From: a virus
IMG/VR virus record: IMGVR_UViG_3300030329_002764
Location: 1 to 30,110 of that record
Length of the DNA stretch: 30,110 nt
Reading direction: 5' to 3' (one strand)
Part shown: positions 9,901 through 18,400 of the stretch, one piece after another
Layout: each line of letters begins with the position of its first letter
How positions within the stretch are numbered: position 1 is the first letter of the stretch
Position numbers and translations under genes: made by a program
The notes under the pieces: generated by a model
Told to the model about the DNA's origin: nothing
Databases searched by the model: none
What the model saw: the letters and a program-made list of their open reading frames with translations, nothing else

Positions 9901-11170
9901 AAGAGAAAAATTATATAGACTTGACCCTGACCAAATGTTTATAGAGTCAGTATTAGACGGTATTGGTATATTAAATCAAGAATCCATTGTAGTAACTGAT
10001 TATGGAATGTTTTTCTGTGATGCAAATAATATGTACCATCATGATGGTAGTGCTCCTAAACCTATAGGAGATACTGTATTAGAAAATCAATCAAATTCTG
10101 AATGGTCTATTGGGTATAAAAAAGCAGTACAAAAAGCTATACAAAAAGGTTATGTACCAATAGTAAAATTTGATGCAAAAAATAAGTGTGTTTATTTTAT
10201 GATACAAGGATATAATGAAGGAGTTTCCTCATATTCGAATGATAAATCAAGAGTTTATGCTTATAGTTTTAGAAGCGGAAGATTTGATTACTTAGAAATG
10301 CCTCCTGTAAAATCTGCATGTGTAGGAAAAGATGGAGAACTTATATTGTCTGATGGTTATCAATTATGGGGATGTAGACAAAGTAGTCATAAAAGAAAAG
10401 CTTGGTCATGGGATAGTAAATTGTTTGATATGGGAACTTTAGTTTCTAATAAAGTATTTAAATCATTAAAATTAACAGGCTCGCCTACTATAGCAGATTT
10501 ATCTGGAGGTTCTGATGACGATGTGCTTGTTTATATAGATGGTGTTCAACAAAAAATGACTATTGATAAAAGAAGTCATTCAATTACAAGACCTATTGCA
10601 GGATTTACTGCTGACCAAAATTGGGATGGTAATAGCGGGGCAGATTCAGGAGCGATTTATGCATTAATAAGTGCATTACCTGGAAAAGATGAAATTACTT
10701 ATGGAGGAACAAATCCTAATTCTTTTGTATTAAAACCAGATTCAATGCCTGAATTTGCTTCAGGTGTATTAACTAATCAAGATAGACCTGTACAAGAAGG
10801 TGAAATAGAAAATTTAAAATATATATCTCCAGGGCAATATTTAATGATGGAAATGACTAACTCTTCTAATAATAGAAAAATAAAAGAAATAGTAAAAGTA
10901 TCATCAGTTAACTTTATATGGGCATCTGATAATAGTATTTCAAGAATTGAGATTGAATGTGAAAGAGGACAACTTGGAACTTCTGCATATGATTTTCAAT
11001 CGACTTTAGCAACTGACCAAAATTGGGAACATGCATCTATTAGGTATGTAGGAGTTTCACTTAAGTTTCCTACTGCAGCAAAAGGAAGAAGTATGCAAAT
11101 TAAACTAAGAAACCAAAAAGGTACTATAGACTCTATATCTTTTGTATATAGACAAAAAAATGTAAAATGA
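3947..11170 (+). CDS. Giant tail nozzle-like structural protein (2407 aa)
   Basis: The N terminus (MPKALEEIKGFTTGI..., about 1-45, with 'SIYSLNIDPNIEQG') resembles the opening of podoviral tail tube/nozzle proteins of the T7 gp12 / P22 gp10 kind. The last ~620 residues return to that style: a 'YKISYVYDGFQDSPLS' block near 1795-1803, 'THIYLWRR' near 1854, then beta-propeller-like repeats ('GKLYVFSREKLYRLDPD', 'YGMFFCDANNMYHHDG', 'SRVYAYSFRSGRFDYLEM') to about 2200 and a beta-rich end. Between lies about 1400-1700 residues of Ser/Thr/Asn/Gly/Trp-rich, beta-looking sequence with no family I recognise. T7 gp12 is about 800 residues, so this is some three times longer. There is no clear SD (stop and start are separated by one base), so translation may be coupled. 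It ends in an ATGA overlap with the fibre gene. Structural role is firm; the nozzle assignment is moderate. Confidence 0.65.
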   Translation: MPKALEEIKGFTTGIISSPSTLDVPKESSIYSLNIDPNIEQGALHGIADNKYIGLAGWTNPRYLTYRLKIKNHSSSFNVNEYQRQWFHFNTYNKRYWVWLAQDDSTTDWIDNSASRLQEYELHVHRANQEEVRIALTGSTSTTDVATKIAAALTALGPSSDSFLYDEIATTWFTAQAEIISNIAHVKLTSNYYGNINSALMDNDADNALSTDFFELPAVDGNIAGSGITPIDIPADFNFEYIKTIDRGDRHAFVGVTNNSVYYSKNILSAGGENEFVSLSTESTFNDGLNNITSNERNKNLYLGLGNKVSTPTKWIGEINRDQINLHHEGAFMEGAECLPPKKGLLGLDYDQVVVPLLHSGMNSTNSMIAGAASLYGHGSTAADFGGNDVTYNGSNWHDASGNSLACYRTLNGWIMKALSNAGIAFQSDGISASTDDSTFHWSSLKRGMIFRVNIGQENDATKHTVIQDGSLGVPPSGTALTELRRIKEIGFADTSVIDTASAEGVELHDGDLFQVVTVPSGAGNGHDTVGNSFGDNANYPRLLYVGSLIGNHTDHDSTNAYHAAPAWAYACTDDDNQIARIALSECNDADITSTNQSYTFSTSGATGKQTSNEEFLTRETLVDLRNVIHENFKIGTISNCVSTDGEGGINGRVGTLKKGYITGVAVSGANVTFTVQDAASSGTNLTHGYMIGDWVTISDLHADHNGTYQITAVPANHQFTCVTGGTNTGDTAGRVVGLTRNYYAGHGKLWVTSSNVSHSSKIWLVDVVNWHGDDADNTKVTAIEFKLDFTRIHDSLISSISGKGLIEEPYWSKIKPGDAEKTEVDWVDREWSRNPQEAFIGGVCETYSHQPHLDDGANTGAGLGRWRVWMSYCKINVDDTFNRWDLFLFNIRPTEFCEDGTSTTAFMYDKTPPYQECGSMKIYYNNTENRVACKSEPIFFPKDKFMFSRGPLTCDKFSNSFVNSANWANYEDVYTQVYSDFSANLTIQDSSDGSNIDLLAGCHVADTGDGINADNYNARALGVHCFVKGNEATEKKFEGTNANAGNQCLIFRDSTEFYRESRTTVSLGGPMFKDPSGMWHMLELGSHASTGADALEDAYSSWGSSTPGQLSRINLGHNLGWLNSSFDDTQQFPRATKVLRHSLIPMHLKWFDTGGSDSTQEYLDTIEGTASKVAHQINLFTRISGKFVKFGGIIGGGMENWRSDSTVTESAWAVRKGGRTNEYEETHMLFQVHDSPCAFTTTAVADDNTMDNTVTSWGGGHEIQGRPGIIDSDSAVQDDIIANWNVNKAVAPSQGFSAYNQFRWGQSKNGTADIDAGYNGQSEYSTNSLWNTWDSYRGNDGYGHYTNITTTWSSVCDASYPALYLDIPAYNWDRYRNFNTAYSLKAGGDAVVGSPSGTKSNDQDMTNGGVDGSGYFTWHANNYEQEGTEDYVTRVRGFYPKVANWKIADGSHTDLFSDSNDAPDGTKWDNRRIVMCWSTLEGDTGWKKNSTAFSDDGDTGTNLAKNPRCVMKKVDKSFTSYDGDEEKGPYNSIHNVDQIPVYNTTNFGDGAINELESCFLVNGHVPNGDIQLNMTAVYSSFRGSNISTHWGEKVFPDISDKYYPSIKRSLGAIRPVQKVSSGTTYNSKRCYYNEYIYTKNLTPTSFLAGTAWDLYCPIIVSSTKENDKTYLGIWRRSSWLTANDNAQAKEIDDGYSADEGYKFDRFYNLAGSDAETTPYGLDNSSDATVSTRFPSEFIGSTAGTGTGDADTASGSDSTAAGVHMKESKVNLFSLSTLATDPGESGEFKENDTIEYKISYVYDGFQDSPLSSQSWPYRGTSSTVTDGLDQAYKGIDLSISIPSAEELGLSKRVTHIYLWRRNNFYENFRYIDQIDLSKLHKEGQDENGNYNVRITDKKSFETYENLTGISSVLDNTSLNYSIATQLNDFLYVSGVYHKDIEDSSNFIFRSKPGKFSVFDWSNDFISMPSKPIALAAFAGKLYVFSREKLYRLDPDQMFIESVLDGIGILNQESIVVTDYGMFFCDANNMYHHDGSAPKPIGDTVLENQSNSEWSIGYKKAVQKAIQKGYVPIVKFDAKNKCVYFMIQGYNEGVSSYSNDKSRVYAYSFRSGRFDYLEMPPVKSACVGKDGELILSDGYQLWGCRQSSHKRKAWSWDSKLFDMGTLVSNKVFKSLKLTGSPTIADLSGGSDDDVLVYIDGVQQKMTIDKRSHSITRPIAGFTADQNWDGNSGADSGAIYALISALPGKDEITYGGTNPNSFVLKPDSMPEFASGVLTNQDRPVQEGEIENLKYISPGQYLMMEMTNSSNNRKIKEIVKVSSVNFIWASDNSISRIEIECERGQLGTSAYDFQSTLATDQNWEHASIRYVGVSLKFPTAAKGRSMQIKLRNQKGTIDSISFVYRQKNVK

Positions 11171-12516
11171 TGAAAAGTAGGCATTCTACTCCTTATTTAA
11201 CTAATTTAGATTTAAAATCATTAAATGATATTTTAATTGATATATATAGAAGATTAAATATAATAAGTGATAGTGCTAATGAAATAACATTTAAAGATAC
11301 AAAAGATGGCACGAAAGAATTACTTATAAAAGATAATGGAAAAGAATATGTAGACGTATCTAATATGACAAGATTTACAGCAGATTTACCATCAGAAAAG
11401 AAAAGGGTTCAAACAAATTTAAAGAAAGATTTATCATTAGATAAAGTAACTAATGAATCTAAAGCTACTATGTTTACTCAACCTTCTTTTACAGGAGACA
11501 CAGGTTCAGGTAGTAATCCAATAATAAATACAGCATCAAGTAATGTTATTAATACAGGATTTAATGATTCTGATGCTGATTATTTTTTTAGACTTACTGG
11601 TAGTGGTACTGCAGATAAAGAAGCTACTTTACAATTTTTTCAAGCTGCTGCTGCTAAATGGGCTATAGGATTTAATTCTAGTAGTAATACGACTTTAAGA
11701 ATCAACGCAGGCGCTGATGTTTCTGCAGATGTATTAAGTTTAACAAGCGCAGGTGCTTTATCAGTAGATAGTACAGTCACATCAAGCAATGGTGTATGTG
11801 GCGGAACAACAGCAGCATCTACATCTGCTTCAGGAATAGTAGAATTAGCAACAACTGCTGAAACTACAACAGGAACAGATACAGCAAGAGCAGTAACACC
11901 TGATGGTTTAAAAGACGGTTATCAAGGCTCTTCAAATATAGTTACTACAGGAGCATTAGATAGTGGTAGTATTACTAGTGGATTTGGAACTATAGATACT
12001 GGTAGTTCTAGTATAACAACAACAGGTGATATTAACGGTTCAGCAATATGGCAAGAATGGGTGTTTAATACGAACAGAGGAGTTGCAGATAGGTACTATT
12101 ATAGAGATAATGATGATGCTGATGATTGGAGAAGATGGGACCAATATAGTACTCTTTCAGGTTCGAATATAAGTATTTCATCAAATGTAATTGCAGGTCA
12201 GTTTGTTATACCTGAAAATTGTACAATAAAAGAAATGCGTGGGCAAATTATGAATAGTGGAAGTACTTCTGTACCTACTGTAACTATATGGCATGGAACT
12301 CCATCAGATGGGACTGCTGTTACTATGACGAATGCAGGGAGCGCTTATCCTAATAGTGGGTCAGCATTGACTTCATTAAAAAATTATACATTTTCTAAAA
12401 CTGATTTTAGTGCTGATTTAAGTGCAGGAGATATTGTAGTTCCAACAGTTCATTATGGAACAGGTAGTTTACAGAGTTTTATAGGAAGCTTAACAGTTAA
12501 ATTTGTAACAAGATAA
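11167..12516 (+). CDS. Tail fibre / receptor-binding-type protein (449 aa)
   Basis: The first 100 residues are helical and charged, with 'YLTNLDLKSLNDILIDIYRR', likely the attachment region. Residues about 110-300 are low-complexity Ser/Thr/Gly-rich and include the tail-fibre signature 'ASGIVELATTAETTTGTDTA' followed by RAVTPDGL, and then 'NIVTTGALDSGSITSGFGT', both typical of trimeric phage fibre shafts. The last ~120 residues are beta-rich with Gly/Ser turns and look like a small C-terminal head domain that could contact the receptor. The start overlaps the stop of the nozzle-like gene (ATGATGA). It is the last gene before a 60-nt gap, so may end that operon. Fibre identity is well supported; receptor binding is by family analogy. 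Confidence 0.8.
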   Translation: MMKSRHSTPYLTNLDLKSLNDILIDIYRRLNIISDSANEITFKDTKDGTKELLIKDNGKEYVDVSNMTRFTADLPSEKKRVQTNLKKDLSLDKVTNESKATMFTQPSFTGDTGSGSNPIINTASSNVINTGFNDSDADYFFRLTGSGTADKEATLQFFQAAAAKWAIGFNSSSNTTLRINAGADVSADVLSLTSAGALSVDSTVTSSNGVCGGTTAASTSASGIVELATTAETTTGTDTARAVTPDGLKDGYQGSSNIVTTGALDSGSITSGFGTIDTGSSSITTTGDINGSAIWQEWVFNTNRGVADRYYYRDNDDADDWRRWDQYSTLSGSNISISSNVIAGQFVIPENCTIKEMRGQIMNSGSTSVPTVTIWHGTPSDGTAVTMTNAGSAYPNSGSALTSLKNYTFSKTDFSADLSAGDIVVPTVHYGTGSLQSFIGSLTVKFVTR

Positions 12517-12521
12517 AGTGT

Positions 12522-12550
12522 TTGGAAAATTAAGATAAATGTATTATATT
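12522..12550 (+). promoter_or_regulatory. Candidate sigma70-like promoter upstream of the ejection/RNA polymerase operon
   Basis: In the only notable gap of the plus-strand module, TTGGAA (12522-12527) and TATATT (12545-12550) are separated by exactly 17 bases. They match 4/6 and 5/6 positions of the sigma70 -35 and -10 boxes. An AAGGAG SD follows before the ATG at 12577. AT-rich DNA yields such matches by chance, so this rests on the spacing and the location. Confidence 0.4.
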
Positions 12551-12576
12551 AAATTGATAAAAAGCAAGGAGTTTTT

Positions 12577-13125
12577 ATGAGTTGGCCCGCTATGGCTTTA
12601 GGTACAGGAATGAACCTTCTTACAGGTTATCTTGCAAACCAACAAATGCGTAATACCCAGAAAAAAGTTAAAGAACATTTAAGTGACTGGAGAACTGGTA
12701 TAGATAAGTATCAAACTTTATCTGACGATTTAATGGATGTAGGTAGCGGTGCTAATCAAGCGCTACGTACAGATATAAGACAAAATATGATGGATTATGC
12801 TAGTGCAGGCACAAGAATGAACCAAAGAGCTTTATCCAGTGGTGGTATGGGAGGATTTAGTGGTATTCAACAACAAAATCAAAGTCAATTATTTGATAAA
12901 GTAATGGCTAATGCAGAAGATAGTTTTCAATCTGCTTTTATGAAAAATAAACAATTAGGAACTTCTTTATTAGATAGTTACGTTAAAAACTTACAAGCTT
13001 ATGGTGAGAATCTAGCTCAAGGACAAATACAATCAGACTCAATGAAAGCAGGAATGATAAGTCAATTAGGAATGGGAATGGGTAATGCAGCATTTCAATT
13101 TGGAATGGAGAACCAGTTTGGATAG
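12577..13125 (+). CDS. Ejection-type internal virion protein (182 aa)
   Basis: The start has an AAGGAG SD. The N terminus is a short Gly/Ala/Met-rich hydrophobic stretch (PAMALGTGMNLLTGYLA), then helices rich in Gln, Asn, Ala and Met, a Gly/Ser/Gln linker around residues 88-107, and another long helix ending with Met/Gly-rich sequence. This small Gln/Ala-rich helical layout with a membrane-seeking N terminus is typical of podoviral internal (ejection) proteins such as the T7 gp14 group. It is the first gene after the promoter-like gap and is followed by two further ejection candidates and the giant polymerase candidate, all in one direction. No specific homologue is claimed. Confidence 0.6.
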   Translation: MSWPAMALGTGMNLLTGYLANQQMRNTQKKVKEHLSDWRTGIDKYQTLSDDLMDVGSGANQALRTDIRQNMMDYASAGTRMNQRALSSGGMGGFSGIQQQNQSQLFDKVMANAEDSFQSAFMKNKQLGTSLLDSYVKNLQAYGENLAQGQIQSDSMKAGMISQLGMGMGNAAFQFGMENQFG

Positions 13126-13137
13126 AAAGGATAAATT

Positions 13138-14214
13138 ATGGCTTTAGATTGGTCACCAATGACAATACCTAGTTATTTAATGATGAAGAATCTGGAACAA
13201 ACAGGTTCTGATATAGGTAGATTTATGTTAGGTCCTGGAGCAGAAGCTGCTCTTGGAAGGCCTGAAAAAACAGCAAAAACAACAGATGAATTTCTTAGAA
13301 ACTTCGGACAATCTTATTGGATAGATGAATTAGGTGGTAAAAAAGGGGATTATAAAACATACGAAGAATTTGCTGAAACTAATCCTTTATTAAAAGCTGT
13401 ACATGAAGGAGAAAAATTTAAACATGATGATATAACAGGCCAATTAAGTCATTGGGTACCTGATGTTGATGACCCTACAAAAGGTACATGGCAAGTTTGG
13501 GATACTTCTGGTGGTATAGTTGGTGATACTGGTGAAGAAAGTATAGAATTATATTCTCCTTTTGGAGCGCAAGACAAAAAAAGCCAATTTGAAACTTATC
13601 TTGATAATGTTTGGGGTGATACTTTTGCTTTAGGTGGTGATTTAACTTATAAAACACCTAGAAGTATGTTAGGCGCACTATTAGACCCTAATTATAAATA
13701 TTCAGGAGAGAAACAAGATTTTGGGATAAAGGATATAAATCTTGGAGGGGTAAAGGATGTATTTAGTAATTTAGAAAAACCTGATTTAAAAACATTACCT
13801 AATTTAACAAAAGCAGGTGGATATATAGGAGATTTATTAAAACAAGGATTTAGTGGATTAAAAGATACAAAAGTTTCTAATGTAATAGATAAACTAAAAA
13901 CTAGAAAAACTCCTATATTAGATTTATTATCTAATCTTCCTTATAAACCTGAAGGGTCAATGCAAACTTATGATATGAGAGGAACAGGTAGAACAAGTGG
14001 ACTTCCATCAACATATAATGTGAAAGATGTTTATGGCAATCAAAAAGGAGCTGAAACTCCTAATGTTTACGAGGTTCAATCAGGTGACTATTTAGGCAAT
14101 ATAGCTAGTCAACATGGTTTAACTCTGCAAGAAATTATAGATTTAAATCCACATATTACTTGGGAAAATATGAATAAAATACATCCTGGACAACAAATTA
14201 ATATAGGTAAATAA
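13138..14214 (+). CDS. Internal virion / ejection protein with C-terminal LysM domain (358 aa)
   Basis: The first 300 residues are of mixed composition with no recognised fold. The last ~49 residues (about 310-357) form a LysM module: 'YEVQSGDYLGNIASQHGLT' followed by LQEIIDLNP and a closing 'IHPGQQINIG'. LysM binds N-acetylglucosamine in peptidoglycan or chitin, so this protein probably touches the cell wall during DNA entry or lysis. No muramidase or transglycosylase motif is visible in the rest, so it need not cut the wall itself. It lies 12 nt after one ejection candidate and 1 nt before the next. The LysM call is strong; the ejection role comes from context. An antisense 60-aa frame inside it is a shadow. 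Confidence 0.78.
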   Translation: MALDWSPMTIPSYLMMKNLEQTGSDIGRFMLGPGAEAALGRPEKTAKTTDEFLRNFGQSYWIDELGGKKGDYKTYEEFAETNPLLKAVHEGEKFKHDDITGQLSHWVPDVDDPTKGTWQVWDTSGGIVGDTGEESIELYSPFGAQDKKSQFETYLDNVWGDTFALGGDLTYKTPRSMLGALLDPNYKYSGEKQDFGIKDINLGGVKDVFSNLEKPDLKTLPNLTKAGGYIGDLLKQGFSGLKDTKVSNVIDKLKTRKTPILDLLSNLPYKPEGSMQTYDMRGTGRTSGLPSTYNVKDVYGNQKGAETPNVYEVQSGDYLGNIASQHGLTLQEIIDLNPHITWENMNKIHPGQQINIGK

Positions 14215-14215
14215 T

Positions 14216-15421
14216 ATGGCAATAGATAGAGACGCTCAAATACAGAACTTAAAAAATCAAAAATCACAGATGTATAATCAAGATTATTTTAATTCTAAAA
14301 TGCCAGTATATACAGCTAATTCAGGAGGTTTTACATTAGATGCTGATGGTAGTGTTAAATATAATGAAAGAACAAATGCAGTTCCTTCATTAAATCAAAT
14401 GTGGGGTGAATATGCAAGAGGAGCTAAATCTAGAGGTATTAAACCAGATTATATAACGTTTAAGAATTTTTATGATACATTAAATCAAAATCAACTTGCT
14501 CAAACTAAAAAACAATTTATAGATGCTTTTGAAAATGATAATTTTAGTAATGAACAAATTACAGAAATTTTAAGAGAAAACCCTCATTTATCTAAAAAGT
14601 TTTATGCTTCTACATCTGGTGGTGGTGAAGATGATTTATTATTAAGAGATGCTCTTGCTCCTAAAAAACAAACAACTCCTTCATCGTTTTGGGAAGACCA
14701 TAAATTAAAATTATTAGCAGGTCTTGGAGGAACTGCAATAGGTGCTCAATATTTATTTGCTCCTAGAACTCCTGCCGACCATGCTACAAAAGTAAAAGAG
14801 TCTGAAAAACTTAAAAATCAAGCTAAAAAAACTCATGAAAAATATGTAGAAAAAAATAGACCTAAATATACAAGCGGGAAAAATAAAGGTAAAGTGATTC
14901 CAAAAACAATTTTAAAAGATGGAAAAAGAATATCTAATCCAGATTATGTTAAATTTAAAGAATCAAAAGGTTATAAAACAAGTGTAAGTAAAAAAGAAGC
15001 TGCAATAAAGAAAGCTAAAGAACTTATTCCTGAGAAAAAATTAAGTAAATTTTCCGAATTAAGGAAAAATAGAAAACTTAATCAAACTGGACTTGGAGTA
15101 ACTCCAGTTACTTTATCAGTTTTATCTACTGAAGTAGCAGAAGAAATTTTAAAGGGAGCAGGATTTTCTGAAGAAGATGCTGCAATTGGTAGCAGAATTA
15201 TAAGTGGTAGTACTGGCGCAGGATTAGGTATATCATCAATAAAAGATTTAGCAAAACCAGGTATGATGAATAAAATAAAAGGACTTATAAAAGCTGCTGG
15301 TAGTTCTCATCAAATATATCATGCAACTACAGGTGAATCTCTTTGGGGCCTTGATACAACTGCAGGAGAAGGTGGAATAGAACAATCAGACATTAATATG
15401 CCTGACGAATTTAAAAAATAG
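14216..15421 (+). CDS. Ejection-type protein with two hydrophobic segments (401 aa)
   Basis: The protein has a helical N-terminal part, a Gly-rich hydrophobic segment around residues 165-180 (LKLLAGLGGTAIGAQYLFA), a very basic middle (about 190-290, many Lys), and a second Gly/Ala-rich hydrophobic stretch around 290-345. The basic middle could bind DNA and the hydrophobic patches could enter the host membrane, which suits a podoviral ejection protein. The end is acidic. The gene begins one base after the LysM gene and stops 9 nt before the giant gene. No catalytic motif is recognised. Role inferred from composition and neighbours. Confidence 0.55.
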   Translation: MAIDRDAQIQNLKNQKSQMYNQDYFNSKMPVYTANSGGFTLDADGSVKYNERTNAVPSLNQMWGEYARGAKSRGIKPDYITFKNFYDTLNQNQLAQTKKQFIDAFENDNFSNEQITEILRENPHLSKKFYASTSGGGEDDLLLRDALAPKKQTTPSSFWEDHKLKLLAGLGGTAIGAQYLFAPRTPADHATKVKESEKLKNQAKKTHEKYVEKNRPKYTSGKNKGKVIPKTILKDGKRISNPDYVKFKESKGYKTSVSKKEAAIKKAKELIPEKKLSKFSELRKNRKLNQTGLGVTPVTLSVLSTEVAEEILKGAGFSEEDAAIGSRIISGSTGAGLGISSIKDLAKPGMMNKIKGLIKAAGSSHQIYHATTGESLWGLDTTAGEGGIEQSDINMPDEFKK

Positions 15422-15430
15422 AGGTAATTC

Positions 15431-18400
15431 ATGTATAATCCTTATGAATCGCTAGGATATCAAGAGCCTTCAATACCTCAACTACAAACTCAATATCAAC
15501 CTATTGGAGATAACGCTACTCCAGAAGAAGGTTTTGCTCCAGAATATAGCGAAAAAAAACTAAGAGATTTAATAAAGCTATATAAAAGCAACCCTAAAGT
15601 AATCAATTCAAAAATGTTAGACAAAATGCAGAAGCATGCTGTATACTATAATGTCCCATTTTATACAGGTGACTTTAGTATATTAGGAGCTTTATCAGAG
15701 CTAGGAAAAGGGTTATTTTCGGGATTTACTACTCTAGAGATAGGTGACCCTCCTGATAACGAATATGAGGCTATAGTAAGGAATTTAGGGCATTTAATAG
15801 GATTTGCTCCTGGATTGATGGCTAAACCATTAAAGCTTCTAGGATTTGCTAATCAAGCACGTTCTATTGCAGGTATACGTTCAGTTCCAATGAAAGTTGC
15901 TGACTTTGTAACTAAAAAAACTAAGAATACTATTTCAAATGTTAGCGCTGGTGCTATAGCTAGAAGAGGAGATGCTGCACAAACCGCTGGTAAATTCTTA
16001 ACTGGTGGTGCTGTTAAACATGTAGCAGAAGGAGCGTTTCATTTAGGAGTTGCTAGTGCAGCAAGTAGTTGGCAACAAGGCATTGATGGAATGATTCATG
16101 GTGGATTAGGTGGAGCTAAATTTGGAGGAGCTTTTGCTGCTCTTGGTAATATAGTTCCTGGAAAGGGTGGAGGTTCTTATATATTAAGAGCATTAGCTGG
16201 TTCACTATTTCAAGGATTACCTGCTACACAAAGAGGAGCTACTACTCCTGAGCAAGTATACGAATATATGCTTGGTGCTTATTTTGGTGGAGGTGCAGTA
16301 GGATGGGTTGAAAAAGCCACTAATGAATTCTTTGTTAAAAAAACAAAACAAGCCTATGGTACAGAACCTGGAAAAGCTGACCATAAACTTTTAGCTACTA
16401 ATGACCCAAGACTTGTAAAAGGTTGGAGCGAATTAGACCCTGCTGTAAAAAAATCAATAGAAAAAGAATTTAAAGACCCTAAAAGTAATCATTATGACCC
16501 AGATGCTATTGGCGAAAATTTAGAAGAAACTCCTTACAGAACAGTTCAACAAGAGTTTGTTATAAAAACATTAGGCCTTCATTTAGATAAAGTAGGTAAT
16601 CCAACAAAAGAAAGTTGGCAATCACTTAATGAATTAGCTTTACCTGCAAAGAAAAGAACTGGACTTGCTAATAAAACAGAAAAAGATTTAATTGAAGTAA
16701 GAGAAAATAAAGAGAAAATTACAGAAGATTTAAGAACTTTAAGAAAAGCTTTAAAAATAGCTAAAAAAGATGAAAAGATTATTATCCAAGAAGATATAAG
16801 GTTAAAAACTTTAGAACTTGAAAGAGAAAATACTTTTGAAAAAGAATTATTAAAGCTAAAACCTTATGAGTTTTTTGAAGAAAAAGCAGGAAAGAGAACA
16901 ATCCAAGTTGAGCCAAGAGCTGATGGAAATGATATTGGAATGTTCAACAGGAGAGATTTAACTAGAAAGTCTGAACAATTTGTAGAAGAGAATTTATCAG
17001 AAATATGGGATAATGCTAAATTTTCACCTCAAAGAAAAGCAGAAGAAAAAATAAGATTAACTGCTGTTATAGATGATGTAATAACAAAGCCAGAGTATTT
17101 TACTAAAGGTCAAAAAGTAAATATGACTAAACTGAAAAAAGATATTGTAAATACTATTAAGAGAGAAGAAGGTATAAAAGTAAAAATAGATAAAGAAACA
17201 GAAGATGGATTACGACAATGGCTTACTCGTAATAATTTTGGTAAAATAGTTAAACAATTAAATGTTTCTTTAGATTATAAAGGTAATATTATTGAAAAGG
17301 ATATAGAAATAAGAGGTGAAGATGGATTTACTTTGGCAGGTAATCGTGCGCAGAATTTAGAACCTGTAAAATTAATTCAAACTATATTTGAAACAATGGT
17401 TCCGCCTCCTAAAAAAGGACAAGCTGCTCCTGAATCGCATATATTATTTGACAATATAACAATACGGGCTAAAGATGGGTCTTTTAAAGATATAAAATTA
17501 TCTCATTTAAGAAAAAATTTAAAAGTTGATAGTAAAAGTGAGAAAATAGCTCTTGAAGGTAGAGAAAAATATGATTCTATTATAAGAAAAGTTCATGATA
17601 AAATGGCAAAAGATGGGTTTTATCCTTTCGGAGGTAAAGGTGATAGTGATATAATAATGTATGTTAAATTACATCCTCATTTAAAAAATAAAAAAATAAC
17701 CCAATATGTAAAGAATTCTATAACCAAGGCAGTTAATAAGAGTAAAAATGCAAAACATCATATAAAAGGCTTTTTAACAGCTATGAAAAGAAATAAATTT
17801 TTTACTGAAGAACAAGCTAAAGAGCAATATATTAGTAATCTATTGTGGGATATATCTTTAAACGGATTTAAACCAAAAAGCCAAGCTGGGTATTCAAGAG
17901 TAATAAATAAGCTATTTTTTGGAGAAGGGTTTATTAAAAATGCAACTGCTTGGAATAAAAGAAACCAAATATGGTTTACTCCTGCATGGGCTGCAGACAA
18001 AGCATTAATTAAAAAGTTTTTTGATGAAGCATCATTGGGTCTTCCTACTTTAAAAGTAAATTATGTAACAACACCTATTATAGGTGAGGGAGGAAAAGTC
18101 GTTGCTGCTCAAACAGATTATAAAAATAATCAATTATTGGTTAATAAAAAAGAAGCCGCTAAAACATTTAAAGATAAAGTTTGGACAAAACCTAAAATAA
18201 AAGGAGTAAAACCTTTACCCTTAGATTCATTTAGAACAGTAAAAGAATGGATAGATTTTCAAATAGCTCATGAACGAGCTCGTTTTACGCGTCAAAATAA
18301 AAGAATAAAAAATATAGCAGAAAGAGAAAACCATGCTAATAAGCTTGCTATGCAATCATTTGAGCAAGCTAAAAAATTTAACAAGAGTATTAAAAATGGT

